Source: Euphorbia lathyris (taxonomy: Eukaryota; Streptophyta; Magnoliopsida; Malpighiales; Euphorbiaceae). Taken from it: a stretch of DNA of 64,000 nt. The stretch is from positions 47,803,001 through 47,867,000 of the forward strand of contig NC_088916.1 of the NCBI RefSeq assembly GCF_963576675.1, read 5' to 3'. Each line of letters opens with the position of its first letter. Positions within the stretch are counted from its first letter, which is position 1. Positions 23,333-35,830 of the stretch are shown in pieces. The notes below the pieces were generated by a model, which searched no databases, had not been told where the DNA came from, and was given only the letters and a program-made list of their open reading frames with translations. A program made the translations under genes and the position numbers.

Positions 23333-26300
23333 ATGACAAAAGATTCTCAGAATGTCTCCGGTGCCGGTTAAGCCGATAATCGCTCCGATGAAAACCCTCC
23401 ATCTCTTGCTCAGGAGGAACATAAAAAGACTCCCACAAAGTCTTAAGAACCTGGTCAGCGTGACCATTCTAAGGTCACAACCCCAAGGAAGAAAACCCCT
23501 ACTGACCAAGCTGCCTCTTCAAGAGGGAAACAACAGAAGGACAAGGGTAAGAAACCCATAGAGAGAACCTACTCACTGGTATACGAGAGTGTTAGGGGGT
23601 GCAAGGTTGACCACTCTCGCTGGTTTTCGAAGGGCTTTGTGGAAGCTGAGCAACCCTTCTGTGAGTGGATCAAAAAGAACGGCTGGACCGAGCTGTTCTC
23701 AGTACGTGACGCTACCTATCCCGAGTTAGTGAAGGAATTCTACGCTAACCTAAGAGCCGCTGATGATAACCGGGACTATATGGTCACCAAGGTTTGAGGG
23801 AAGGATATCTTCATCAACCCTGCTTACCTTGCCTCACTGCTCAAACTGAAAAACGAAGGAGTTCAACTCAGAAAATCAGGTGACCAAGATAAGATTGATT
23901 ATCCCGTTGAGTTCTGCAAACCCGCTGATCACGTAGGAGAGATATCCAGCACTTCCATGGGTCAGAATCAGAAGATGGCCCATTACATACTGACCAACTT
24001 CCTCTTCCCTAAGATCAACTGCACCAGCTCAGCGACGAACTTTGAAAAATGCTTCATTTATCACATGCTGAACTACCAGCCGATCAATATGCCAGTCTTT
24101 ATTATTGGTGGTTTTCAACGGAGCACTGGAACCCTTAGGTTAGGCTCCATTATTACCAGAATCCTCAAAGATCACAAGGTGAGTTTGGTTGAGGAAATCC
24201 ATACCTGGGGAACAGAAATCACTGCACCTGCTCTATTCGGCTTGGTCTACGATCAACCGATTATCCCTAAGAAAGAAAAAGGGGCCGATGTTTAGGATCC
24301 CAAGAGGATGGTGACCCGAAAAGGAAAGAAGGAAAGGAGAACTCAAGCTGACCCAAAGGACAGAAAGAGGAAAGCTGTTCAAAGCCCCTCTAGAGACGTT
24401 GTCTCTCCACCGAAAAAGGTTAAGTTTGTGTCCAGAGGAACTAAGCCTCAAATTCAACAAGGTCAGGATGGACCTAAGTCTACAGAGAACCTCAAAAGGC
24501 AAGCTGAGCCAGAGGAAGACGAAAGAGAGGACACTGATGAGCAACCACTCAGGAAGAAGAAGAAAATCTCTTCTGAGTTAAGTCCTATCAATGTAGCCCC
24601 ACTAGGAGTTGTCATCTCTGAAGACTCTCATTATGTGCGAAGTCTTAGCGTTGACATTGAGCAACCACTGGGTGAACAAGATGCAGAAGAATTGGGTGGT
24701 CAGTTTGACAATGAGGAGACAAAAAATGTTGAGGAACAGGAGTCAGATGTTGACCAATATGAAACAACCTACACTGAGCAGGTTGAAGAAGAAGAAGCTG
24801 AGCCAACAGCAGAGGATCACACTGATCAAAGGGAAACTTCACCTACTGACTCAATTGAGTCCATCCCTGCTGACCCCACTCCTCAAAAGACTAAGAAGTT
24901 AAGGAGACTTAAGAAGAAGGCACATCGATCCCCTATCATTGACCTTATGAGTGACTCACCTCTGCGGGATCAGATCACTGACCTATCAGATATGCAATTT
25001 AAGTTCTTCTCAAATCCCATTGAATCTCCACCAGAGCAACAGGAAAAGCAAGCCTCTGTTTCTAATCCTAAGGAACATGCCGACTTAACTGCTTCCCTAA
25101 GCCAAGATGATCCCGAGCAAGTGCTCGAAGTTCCTGCTCCTCAACATGTTGAGCAAGCTAAGGAAATACCTGCTCAGGTCAATTCTGAACTTCCTCAACT
25201 TCCCAAATCCAGTCAGCTTCAGCCTGACTCTGAGCAAGTAACACATTCTGCCGATCATCCTCTTCCACAAATACAAGTGCAGAATATAATCCAGTCAGCT
25301 TCTACTGGAAATTTCAACTCAAGACCAGCCGCTGATCATGTTGGCACTTCTAACATTGAGCAGAACCAAACACCTCCTCCATCCGATTCTACTCGTACTC
25401 CGCCAACTGGGACAAATAATGATGGAGTCTTCTCGTATCTGAATGCCTCTAAGTCTGGTCGAAGAATTATTGACTCAGCTCAAGCTTTACTCCAGGACCT
25501 CCATCAAACAAATACCGATGCCGCTGGGTCAGTTCCTATTGATCCAACTCAGCTTTCGTCTGTCACTCAACTTCGCACAGAAATCAAAGGTCTTAAGGAT
25601 CTTCTGAGTGTCATGACTTCACTTCAGTCTCAACAGCCCAGACAGAAATCAATTGTTGGGGTTTAGTGTCCTATAGACAATTGTTCTAGGATACAAACTT
25701 AATGTAAATGAATTGTTCTTTATATCATTTGTTTAATGAGATATATGTTTTATAACTATATAAAGGCAATCCCTTTTAAGCACTAAATAAAGTCTAATAA
25801 AAGGAAATCCGTAAGTTTATTTAAAGTGATTATAAAGTGTTCATACAAGCATGAAGTGAGACAAAACTTTATAGTAAACTGATAAACTTAAAACCACCCC
25901 AAGTCAAATGATATGTTTGGGATTGACATATCACTGTTGAGACTTGTATGTAACAATGTCTTTTGTCCGACAGAAAGCTGATCTCACAAGCTTCATATAT
26001 ACAGATATCTGGACAGTTACATAGATCCCATGAAACGTTGTTCATTAGGATTGGGGATCCGATTTGAGATAACAGGATGGGTAGATTCATCCTTGTCACC
26101 TGTTCATCTCATTGGTATTAATAGGTATAACTAATCCTCGGACTCAAAGGAATATTAATTGGTATTCTGGATTACGGAATGTGATGCTTTGACTCTGGTG
26201 TAACACGATCCTTAATAGAGATGACTCTGGGGTGTGAACAGTAGACGTTGGGTATCACAGGAAGTAATTACGGAGTCGTTATATATTGGATTGAGCATTT

Positions 26301-28427
26301 ATCACTCCCGATAAATGGGAGATACATCCATGGATCGCTTGTGGAAGACTCGACTCTAAATCCTTGCAAGGTGATAGCTTAAGAGTAAGAAATACAGATT
26401 TCACTTAACCTATCTTTTTGAGTTGACTCGGTCTGTACAAGTAAAATGAACGTCTCGCTATATGTGACTTGACATCACCCATAGTCATAAGATTCAGTTC
26501 AAGGATGTAGTTGATAAAGGATCGAATTATACTGTAACTAATATGGAAAGGTTAACGACAGAATCAACCTGTCTTCTTATAGCTCTGGGGGAATGATTAC
26601 GGACTTGCTAATCACATACTCTATACATCATTCCGTTATGCAAAGATTAAATATAATTCTTTGAAAATTAATTTAATAACGTTGCATACGGCTAGAAGCA
26701 ATAAGAACGTAATGGATCACACATAAGACTTGGAACCTAAAAGAGAGATAGATGTTAATTGATTGATAGAAGCCCAATTGAGCCCAATAAGGCCCATGGA
26801 CATAAGGGGGTCGAAATTCATGTAGTGATATACATGAATAATTAATTTGATTTTGTTAATCCTAATTAGATTAGGAATATGAATTAAATTAATTAAGAGA
26901 TAATTAAGTTAGGAGTTTTAATTAGATTAATATACTCCTATTATTATCCAATAAGGTTATTATTATTATCCTTAATATATTAGATATATATAGTGAGATA
27001 ATAATTAGGAATTCTATTCCGAATGGAATTCCTATTCAGTAACCTAATTCTATCTAACTAGGGATTAGATATAAGAGATTATAAATACCTCTTCCCTTGA
27101 GATTTTCGAAATCAAAGCAAGCCATACCCTACTTGTGATTTTCGAAATCACTTAGTCCAAGAGAGAGAAAATTCGACACCCCTAGTTCGAGGACGAGATT
27201 TCTCTACGGCTTCATTTGATCAATTAATTTTCATCTATTTCTTTTATCCTTGATCTTGTGTTGATTAGTTAGAGGCAATCTACTTTGGTTGCTATTCAAC
27301 GGTTGATACTAAATTAATCTTCCCGTGTTTTATTTAGTGTTTGGGAACTCGAAGAAGAAAAACAAACAAAAGGGAGAAATTCATTTTACTACTCCTACAT
27401 CAGGTCAGTTCACGATTTCACGGATTCCCGGAGCTTCTAGACATATTCTTCCACGTTTCCACCGAAGGGATTGTCGTTCGGAGGTCTGGAAGGTCTGTTT
27501 CGGATATGGGCAGATTGGTAGACTGTTTCTATCTCTTTTGAAGTTGTGGGCACTTCGTTTGCAATGGTAGATAGAACTTCTAAAAGGTATTTCTTCTTAT
27601 CCTTCTTTATATGAAATAACGGTTAACGGATCTTGTGGTTAAATGGAAATAGGTTAAAATTTTTATATTTTCGCTGCTATACCTTAGCCTAATTTCCAAC
27701 ATCAATAACAAAGCTGGCCGAACTCTAGCTGACAATGGTCAATCATATGAACTCTCTATAGGGTCAACTTCATCAACTGTCAGCTGCGAACACAATGTAT
27801 GCAACTTCTGCTGAAGTTCATCAACTCTTCAACCAGCTTCACACTGAGCAAGCCATAACAAATGAGCAACTCTCTTCCTCCTCCCAATTCTCAATTGAGC
27901 AAATCAGTGAGGCTATCCGTCTACTCAACTTGAGTAAGGAAGAGATGGAAACTGACCAACTCAAGACGAATGAAATTCTGAAGTACTCTCGAGTTACTTT
28001 CAACCACGTGCGCCACTCAAATGCTCAACGTCAGTACTTTGACACGTCCTTGCTAAAGATGTTTCATCAAGCCTTTGCCATGCTCACTGACAGTATACAC
28101 TGGGTTGGAAAGTCTCAAGCATACATCCTGAGTATGCTCAGTGCCTCGGATATCAGGATTCCACGTTCTGTCTTAGATGAGGGTGTTCCTGTTTTTTATG
28201 GCATCAATGAAAGCACGCGCAGGCTGAAGGCATTCTCTAAACGCTTAACTCATGCTGCCATTGAAGACACCTTCATTCCTCCTCCTGCCGATGGTGGCAA
28301 AACGAAGGAGAAAGAACAAGCTCAAAGAACTCAACAATCAGGGGAAGCATCAGGAAGTCAGCAAAAATACAAAGGAAAGGGAAAAGCTAAAGAGCATGAA
28401 GCCCAACTCAACTACAAGAAAAATTAG
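23333..28427 (+). pseudogene. Sirevirus env-like downstream ORF, broken and split by a solo LTR
   Basis: From the ATG at 23333 one frame runs on with several stops (two TAA before about 23445, a TGA near 23796, a TAG at 24293-24295) and is then open from 24308 to 25666. After the solo LTR (25654-27701) it resumes with an open stretch at 27795-28427. The first part contains a segment of the kind annotated in plant elements as a putative transposon or env-like domain (YPELVKEFYANL, then a long region with GGFQRSTGTLRLGSIITRILK). The middle is strongly charged with basic clusters (KRKAVQ, RKKKKIS) and acidic stretches, then glutamine- and proline-rich sequence. The last part is helical in appearance, ending in a lysine-rich tail. 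I see no clear signal peptide or membrane segment. Sireviruses are known to carry an ORF here; its function is unresolved. Confidence 0.65.
25649..27706 (+). mobile_element. Solo LTR (2048 bp) with target duplication TCAAT
   Basis: The LTR spans 25654-27701, starts TGTTGGGG and ends CCAACA. TCAAT is present at 25649-25653 and 27702-27706, and the env-like ORF is cut exactly between them. No PBS, polypurine tract or coding sequence is seen inside, so this is a solo LTR left by recombination between the two LTRs of a former, probably copia-type, element. Confidence 0.88.
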
Positions 28428-28857
28428 CTCGGCTAGGATTGCTAGACTTAGATTTTATAAACTTGTAGTCTTTCCCTTATGAATTTTGTTGTGCTGACCC
28501 TGAATACATCACTATGCATGCATCTACCTTTTTCAAAATTGACCAAGCTTATGTGATGCTTACTTATGTTTTGTTATAAAGTCTAACGCATCTTCATTAA
28601 ATCAACTGTGTTAATTGTCTACATTGCTCTATGATTGTATGCTGTGTTGATCTATAAGTTGACCTCTTTTATATGTCTTCTTAAACACATTGAACAAAGA
28701 AATACTCAGCGCTCTCTGATATCTAAATCTTCCGCATAAACTGGTTTAAAAAGAATATGTTCCATAAGCTGACCTATTTCTGAAAACTGACCTTAGACTT
28801 ACTTGATTAAACCTTGAAATGTTTAAAGTAAAACTAAGTCAGTAGCTCAACCCTTAC

Positions 28858-28954
28858 GGGGGAGTATCTTAAGTAATATAAGGTCAACTATCATGGGGGA
28901 GCTCAACATTGAGTTCTTCAACTGAATATTTTTGCCAACATCAAAATGGGGGAG
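28858..28954 (+). other. Three identical polypurine boxes
   Basis: GGGGGAG occurs at 28858-28864, 28895-28901 and 28948-28954. The last lies two bases before the 3' LTR and is the likely true polypurine tract. Repeated polypurine tracts upstream of the 3' LTR are a described Sirevirus trait. Confidence 0.75.
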
Positions 28955-28956
28955 TT

Positions 28957-30292
28957 TGTTGAAACACCTTTCCACATGATTTTGATTTGACAAAATTATT
29001 TAAGTAATTGATAAAAAATATTCTAACACATTAAATTTAAATGCTTTGATTTATTCACACTAATGTGTTTGTTCAATGTTGAGTTTATTGATTTATAAGA
29101 CATTAAGATAAAAAGTCTAAAGGCCCATAAGTGAAAGTCAAGCCCAAGTCAACACATCAAGACCTCACGGCCCAAGAAGATAAAACGCTGTCGTATCAAG
29201 TAAAACGACGACTCAGCATGAAGAAGGATCGAGAAGACTTCTAACAAAAGCTTCAAGAGGAAGCTGCTGAGTTAAGCGACAATACAGTCAGGTCAGCGGT
29301 AGAACAGAACCAACTTCTAGACAAAGTATTTCTACTTTGGGTAAAGTTCAGAAGGCGCAGGAAGCTGTCTGGAAGACTTTGCCGTAAATGTGGAAACATT
29401 CTGTTTATCTGACGAAAAGCTGCTGAGCACTGCCGTAGACAGAAGATGCAATAATCTCATTGGCCAACGACACTGAGCACATCCTGAGTGACAACGACAG
29501 GAAGTCGTTTGCCTCCAACGGTTATTTCGAAATTCGAAATTACCGGTGCCTCAAGTGTCACTATATAAAGGCCTCTCAATTACTTCATTCGATGCAAATC
29601 TTCAATTAGTCGAAACGTTGTCCAAATTCATACTTGAAGTTCTGTGAGAAAAGCAAAGCAAAATCTTACACCAACTTCCAATCATTGTGTAAAAGTCTAG
29701 AGTGATTTTAATCATCTAAAGTGTCTTAGCAATTGTTGTTTAGGACAAACACTTTATCATTTCTAGAAGAATAGAAAGGAGAGGCTGAGTACTCGGTTAT
29801 AGTACTCAGCGGTAGTTATAGGAGTGAGTAGAGGTATAGAGGAAGGTACTCTTGTATACTCAGCTTCTATTGTAAAAGGTTTCGTGCTCTATCTTTAAAG
29901 AGCTCAGTAGAGAATTCAAAAAGCTCGAAACGCGTTCCGGGGACTGGACGTAGGCGGAGAGGCCGAACCAGGATATGTCTGCTGAGTAACATATTTCTAA
30001 CCCTTAAACTCCTTTATATATTGCTTGCTATAAAACTGACTAAGTAACAAACTCACGCTGAGTTGAGTGCACTAAGAAGCTGAGTTCAGGAATAGACTCT
30101 AAGTGCTACCTCCTGACTCAAGGAAAGAAACAGACTTAGTCACAAGTTGACTAAGCTTGTGTCTTAAAACTACTTAGCGTCGCTGTGTAAACCTTTTCTT
30201 AAGAAAAGAAGTCAGCCTTAACGGACAAAATTTTAAATAGTTCCTATCCCCCCCCCTTGGAACTAACCTTGTCACGTTATAAGGGACCAACA
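28957..30292 (+). repeat. Copia 3' LTR (1336 bp)
   Basis: It starts TGTTGAAACA and ends GGGACCAACA. The TATA box is at 29562-29569. Its right part matches window positions 1-783. Confidence 0.95.
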
Positions 30293-30455
30293 GTTTCGAC
30301 ATGGGATAATATAGTATTTATAATTTTAGTACAGTATTTCTAATTTTAATATAGTATAATTTTAACATAGTATTTAATATAGTATTATTTAGAATTTTAG
30401 TACATTATTTATAATTTTAGTATAGTATTTAGTATAGTGTTATTTATAATTTCAG

Positions 30456-32084
30456 AGACCAACAAACGTTCCAAAGCTAGTAAGGACCACAGCTGGTGGG
30501 ATGGTTACGCGGCGCGACACCCGAGGTAAGAATAATTTGGTCAATAAATTATTTTACTTATTATTTTTAACCCTAAACCTCAAAAGCATTCAGTAATTGT
30601 ATATGTGTCATTTTACAGATGCAGGATATGGTCGAGAGGGTTGGGTTATCTCACCTCCCATCCACCATGTTCAAGAACCTTGACGCCCCGCTGATATATG
30701 CGTTCGTGGAGTTGTGGCAGTCCGATACGAACTCCTTCCACATGTCGTTCGGAGAGATGACTATTCTACTACATGATGTATGGCAGATTCTACGTATCCC
30801 GGTCCATGGGCAAATGGTCTCCAAGTCATGCAGTGCTGAGCGGCTGCATGCCATGTGTATGATGATGTTCGGAGTCACTCAGGAGGAGTTGCTATCGCCA
30901 ACCCGACATTACTGGAGTGGTGGGGGTGTTTTTGCTGATGTTGTGGAGAGACTTATCCACGAGGGGGAGGGTCGGGATGACGAGACTCGAGCCACAAGGT
31001 GGATGTGGCTTATGTTCGAATCCACCTTGTTTGTCGACAAGAGTGGCGATAGGATCAGGCCCTCCCATCCTATTGAGGTTCACGGCAGTGTCAGAGGGGC
31101 AGCTGGACTTTCTTGGGGGTCTGCTACACTTGTCACGTTATGTCGGCAGCTGGGGATATCGAGCATAGGAGAATGCTTGAGTATTTGCAGATGTTTGACC
31201 CTCCTCCAGGCATGGATATATGAGTCTTTTCCGGTGTTCCGGCCTCATCGATACAATCCAGATCCAAGCTGATTCTCCCCAGACGTGTAGATGGGAGGTC
31301 GGGGTTCCAGGCAGGAAGGTCGCCCGACTCGAGACCATACGTGCACAGTTGGACCGCATGACGGCAGCCGAGATATTATTTAAAATTTTAGTATTATTTA
31401 ACATTTTAGTATTATTTATAATTTTAGTATTATTTATAGTATATTATTATTTATAATTGAGTATTATTTTTTTTGCAGGTGACGTGGTTGCCTTATGGTC
31501 CAGTCGCCGACGACAATCAGCTACGAGTGTCCTACTCCTGTTTGATACGGTGTAGAGACGTTGTTGAGCCTTATATGCCTGATTGAGTCCTACGTCAGAT
31601 AGGATATGTTCAGCCTATCCCCGGCTGAGCGTATTAGACCTGATACTGCATTCCAGCCATGGAAATCTTTATCGTACAGGCTCGCGCATTCATCTGTCAC
31701 AGTTGATGATACCTGGTGGAGATTTCCATCGACTCGTGGCGTTGATCAGAGGAGATACCGGCCAGTTGGATAAGATCCCACTGCTTGTGATGCGCGGTAC
31801 ATGGAGTGGTAGAGACGATATTCACATCCTCATCTCTTTCATGCCCTTCGGGATGGGCCGGTCCGACATGCTCGCTCCAACAACGAATATGTAAGTTTAT
31901 TATTATTTTGTTATTTATTATTGGTTTACATATGTTTGTCTTCTAATATTTATTTTTTCTGCAGTGGGTTAGCCGTTTGTGGCGTATCACTCAGCGGTCG
32001 GTAGCCGGGCGACACGATGAGGAGGGTCCACTTATTATGAGAGATATGGATGAGTCTATGAACGAGTGGCGCCGGACAGACTGA
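30456..32084 (+). pseudogene. Plant mobile domain (MAIN-LIKE) gene, broken copy
   Basis: By alignment with the intact copy at 44736-47346, exons fall at 30456-30525, 30619-31372, 31479-31890 and 31965-32084. The first of these has lost about 145 bases internally. The central exon encodes a PMD (motifs FVELWQSDTNSFHM, FGEMTILLHDV and WMWLMFE), but it is 4 bases longer than its counterpart, which shifts the frame near 31255. Its donor site reads GAG-AT instead of GAG-GT. The next exon has a +1 length change and an in-frame TGA near 31583. The last exon has the same 120-base length as in the intact copy. The upstream exon is absent; the copia 3' LTR ends at 30292, in the equivalent of an AT-rich intron, so the copia element probably landed in this gene. 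In plants MAIN/MAIL proteins act in the nucleus in meristem maintenance and TE silencing; many PMD copies are carried by transposons. Confidence 0.8.
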
Positions 32085-32087
32085 TTG

Positions 32088-32500
32088 TTGTTATTTACTA
32101 GAACTTATTGTTTTAAACACATTTTAACACTTTTAAAATTATATGTAATATTTTGTGTTTATTAATTAATTTTAGTGTTAATGTTGTTAATTTTTATTTC
32201 TAAAAGGTTAATCCGCAATAAACCATATAATCCGAGTAATCCGCAATAAACCGTCTATTCCGCAATAAACACCCTAAAACATACACTTAATATAACTTTT
32301 TTTTCCCAACAACCACACGCCTCACCTAGTGGTTAGGCGTGATATACACAAGCGTCACCACAAGGTGAGGCGTGATTTCCTCACGCCCGCGTGGCGGGAG
32401 AGGAAAAAATCCTTCATTTCCCACCCCAAAACCTCAAAGGGTATTTTCGTCTTTTTACAAAGCTAGGGGTGGAAAATTGAGGCTATGTTTAAGAATACTT
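32088..32500 (+). repeat. 3' flank of the PMD element, degenerate foldback
   Basis: Contains CACGCCTCACC..GGTTAGGCGTGA-type inverted words at about 32318-32400, then a segment like GGTATTTTCGTC and TAGGGGTGGAAAAT. The same blocks follow the intact PMD gene at 47540-47852, so both belong to one element family. Confidence 0.6.
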
Positions 32501-32554
32501 TTTTTTATTAAAAATAAAAACTCAAAACTAGACTTTATAGATTTACTTCATTAA

Positions 32555-33154
32555 CAATATAAAAGGTTAAAATGCAAAAAATACATCTAACCTTTTGGGT
32601 CAGGAGTAATTTTACCCTAACATCTAAAATGGTTCAATTTTACTCCTAACATTAGAAGTCAAGAGCAATTTTACCCCTAATATTGATAAATTGGATCAAT
32701 TTGAGAAATAATTCATCAAATTATCTTCTCGGTCATGAATATTGTCATCTACACTTCACACGTACGTTATTTTACCAGTAACAAATCACAAATATATGCT
32801 GGGATGTGAAAAAAATAATAAAAAAGTATATTGTCTTTTGTATGAATTAGATAAAAAAAATCAAAAAATTCACCGAATATATAAATATTAATCTCCAATT
32901 CTATTATTAAATTATAAAAAACATGAAATCTTTTTTTTAGAACGAATTGATATGCAATTGGTGCAGAATAAGGAATAAAAAATATTTATGTTTTATAATA
33001 GTATCTGAAATTGACCTAAATTATCAACGTTAGGGGTAAAATTGCTCTTAGCTACCAATATTAGGGGTAAAATTGCACAATTTTAAACGTTAGGATAAAA
33101 TTGCTCCTAACCCAAAATGGTAGAGGTATTTTTGCACCTTAACTCCAATATAAA
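32555..33154 (+). mobile_element. Mutator-type MITE, family 1, copy a (582 bp)
   Basis: Long terminal inverted repeats (well over 100 bp) built on GGTTAAAATGCAAAAA and TTTTTGCACCTTAAC. The element spans 32564-33145 and is flanked by CAATATAAA at 32555-32563 and 33146-33154, a 9-bp duplication. Confidence 0.88.
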
Positions 33155-33688
33155 CAAATCGGAAAACTCTCATGTATTTATTTAAGTTTTGGGGTTTTCT
33201 TTCCAACTTTTGATTAGAAAATAAGTCCATTCTTTAATTTGTTTTATTTTTTATTAAATAATTTTTAAAATCAATCTACTGCTATTGTAGATTTCATAGT
33301 TTCTCTTTTATTTGATTTTTTTTTATTATTTCTTGTATTTCTCCCTAAATAGATGGCCGTGGTTTGTTTCCCTATATATGGTGGTGGTTTGTCTCCTTAT
33401 ATAGTTGTTATCATGTTTTCCTTCATGAAAAAACAGAAGAGCTTTGCTACTATCACATATATCTGGTTCATTAAAAGATTATGAAGTCATTTTTTTGTAA
33501 AAAAGAAACTCCCAAATTGATTATGGGTGGAGTTCGTTTCTCGTCGTTGTGTCAAAAGCAGTTTCAAACATTATCTATCATTGCTCTATCACGACCCATA
33601 ATATTGAAGACGCAGATTCAAACTCCTCCAATGTACTTCTGAATTGTAACTAATTTAGTACTTATTTATATGTGTGACTGGACTCTTA
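33155..33688. other. AT-rich intergenic sequence
   Basis: No gene or clear repeat seen. Confidence 0.6.
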
Positions 33689-33989
33689 GGCCTTGTTTGA
33701 TAAGCCATCTAATCACTTAAATTAAAATTCTAAGCACTTATTTAATATAAGTGTGTTTGATAATGGTTGTTTCTCTACCACTTAAATTAGTTAATTAAGT
33801 TAAAAATGACTTATTTTGATAAGTCAAAATATTTAACTTAACATTTTAAGTTAAACATTATGAACTAATATTTTTACAAAAGTTATATCGTTAAATACTT
33901 TCTGCACTTATAATATTCAGCACTCAAAATTCAGTACTTATTTTTTCAGCACTTAATTTTCAGTTTTATAAAAAAAAAAAAAAAACACC
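33689..33989 (+). mobile_element. Probable MITE (GGCCTTGTTTGATA family)
   Basis: It starts GGCCTTGTTTGATAAGCC and contains CAGCACTTAATTTTCAG near its right end. An inverted relative lies at 49461-49734. The right end has decayed into an A-run and no target duplication is evident. Confidence 0.55.
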
Positions 33990-34395
33990 TTAAAATGATG
34001 ATTATTTTAACTTGTCTGAATTCCATGGTTCTGTCACATTAACTTAGGAAACTAAATTAGACATTTTAAGTAATTTTGAGAGAGTAAATGAGTCATCTTC
34101 AAAGTTTAAGAAGCCAATTGAATAATTTTGACAAATACAAGCAATCTTAAAGTTATCAAAACTTAATATATCATCTAATAATATAATAATATTTTATTTT
34201 CTCTTTCATCCACTCCACTTTGCAACTTAACAAAAAAAAAATGCTCAAATATTAGACAATTAAAAAAATCGCCACTATAGTCCTATCTTACAAATCATTA
34301 TTTTATGAATCATTTATATTTTAATTATAAATATTGTCATATTAATAATAAAATATTTTAATGTTTAATTATATTTTTTATTAAAAAAAAAGAGA
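33990..34395. other. AT-rich intergenic sequence
   Basis: No gene seen. A-runs and T-runs only. Confidence 0.6.
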
Positions 34396-34708
34396 GATAA
34401 CAACAGAGGCGGATCCAGCCTAAAGCCCGGGGGGCCGAAGCCCCCCCGGCCATCGGCTCCGCCCTTGAGTACCGTTATTTTGTCCCGTGTAGCCCCCAAA
34501 TATTATTATATATTTAACCTATGTAGTATTATCACAAAAATTTAAAGTAGTTGAGTTGGTTAATAGTCTTGTTTTAAGGTGAGAGGTCATGAGTTCAAAC
34601 CACACTAAAAATTTGTCCAACCCTAACAGGCTCGACTTCGAAAAATTAGAAATCGGACTAAAATTAACCCCCCGGACGTCGATTCCTAGATCCGCCACTG
34701 GATAACAA
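34396..34708 (+). mobile_element. hAT-type MITE (297 bp) with exact 8-bp duplication
   Basis: Ends CAGAGGCGGATCCAG (34404) and CTAGATCCGCCACTG (34700) are inverted repeats. GATAACAA occurs at 34396-34403 and 34701-34708. An 8-bp duplication and CAG...CTG ends fit the hAT superfamily. Confidence 0.9.
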
Positions 34709-34878
34709 TGGTGCCAAATGAGTGTCAAAAATTGGTAACATTGCCATAAAAAAAAAAAAGTAAGTAACCATCATCTCTTCAATGCAAATCATTTTTCCAA
34801 ACACCATTCACCTCACTAAACATTCTTCCAAATACTCCTCATTGGAGATGCTCTTATGTATTAAGGTTTTCTAAATTT

Positions 34879-35830
34879 TGGATAAAGTGCAAAAATACTT
34901 TAACATTGACAGTCATGAGCAATTTTACCCTAACGTTTAAAATGGTGTAATTCTATCCCTAATGTTAGCGGTCAAGAGCAATTTTATCTATAACATTTAA
35001 AACGGTGCAATTTTATCTCTAACATTAGTAGTCAAGAGTAATTTTATCCCTAACACTCACAAATTTGATCAATTTGAGAAATAATTCATCAACTTGTTTT
35101 CATCTTTATTTTTATCGCTTATCATTAACATATCACAAACATATGTATACATGTGAAAATAAAAAATAATAATAAAATTATATTGTATTCCATATGAGTT
35201 GGACAAAAAAAACCAAATGTATTGTCAAATTTAAAAGTGGGTAAATTAAATCCATGACCACTGAACTTTACCCATTTTAACATTGTAGCCCACTGAACTT
35301 CAATTCTTAACGGTATGACCATAACTTCTCAAAATGATCTTTAACGACCTCAAAATGAAAATATTCAAGAGTTATAGTTGTTCAGAACGACAGTACCATG
35401 AAACCACATTTTTTTTCCAAAACTACATTTTTAGAGCTTTCTCTCTCTAAAAATTCATTATCTATCCTAACCAAACAACAAATGACCTCACAACGGAAAA
35501 TTTCAAAAATTAAAGTTCTTTAAAATATTATTAAATCTTTGAATTTTTTATTTTGAGACCGACAATGGTCGTTTTGAGGCGTTAAATGACGATTGTGGTG
35601 TTAAAAAAATATAAAATTCAGTGATCATACCATTAAGAATTGAAATTCAGTGGCCACAATGTTAAAATGGATAAAGTTCAATAGCTATGAGTGTAATTTT
35701 ACCCATTTAAAAATATTAATCTAGAAAACGTAAAAAAAAAGAATTAGTTACAATGTAACTAGTGCATAGTACATGAGTTTCATAATGATTGAAATTGGTA
35801 AACTTGCCAACATTAAGAATGTTTTTATAG
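34879..35830 (+). mobile_element. MITE family 1, copy c, interrupted by another MITE and truncated
   Basis: The left part (34879-35237) matches the left half of 36776-37359. After the nested MITE at 35238-35705 the family-1 sequence resumes (AAATATTAATCT, then GAATTAGTTACAATGTAACT) and fades near 35830 without the right terminal repeat. Confidence 0.7.
35238..35705 (+). mobile_element. MITE family 2 with ~83-bp terminal inverted repeats
   Basis: The left end TGGGTAAATTAAATCCATGA and the right end pair over about 83 bp with few mismatches. Flanks are TTTAAAAG and TTTAAAAA, a near-match duplication of 8-9 bp. A diverged relative lies at 51543-51980, and part of another at 42650-43050. Confidence 0.8.

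Larger units (their letters stand above)
1..30292 (+). mobile_element. Sirevirus-like Ty1/copia LTR retrotransposon, inactive, split by two insertions
   Basis: The order is 5' LTR (start outside the window), PBS, gag, pol in the copia order protease-integrase-RT-RNase H, an additional downstream ORF, polypurine boxes and 3' LTR. Long (about 1.3 kb) LTRs, a zinc-knuckle-rich gag, an extra ORF after pol and repeated polypurine boxes fit the Sirevirus lineage as generally described; the assignment is by recognition, not by a search. Position 1 of the window aligns with 29510 of the 3' LTR, so the first 553 bases of the 5' LTR are missing. The element is interrupted at 3782-20894 and 25654-27701, each flanked by a 5-bp target duplication. 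All ORFs carry stops or frameshifts. Its own target duplication cannot be checked because the left flank is outside the window. Confidence 0.9.

Noticed and set aside
25654..27701. A complete small retrotransposon rather than a solo LTR
   Set aside because: No internal PBS, polypurine tract or second LTR could be seen; the TGTTGGGG...CCAACA ends and TCAAT flanks fit one LTR.
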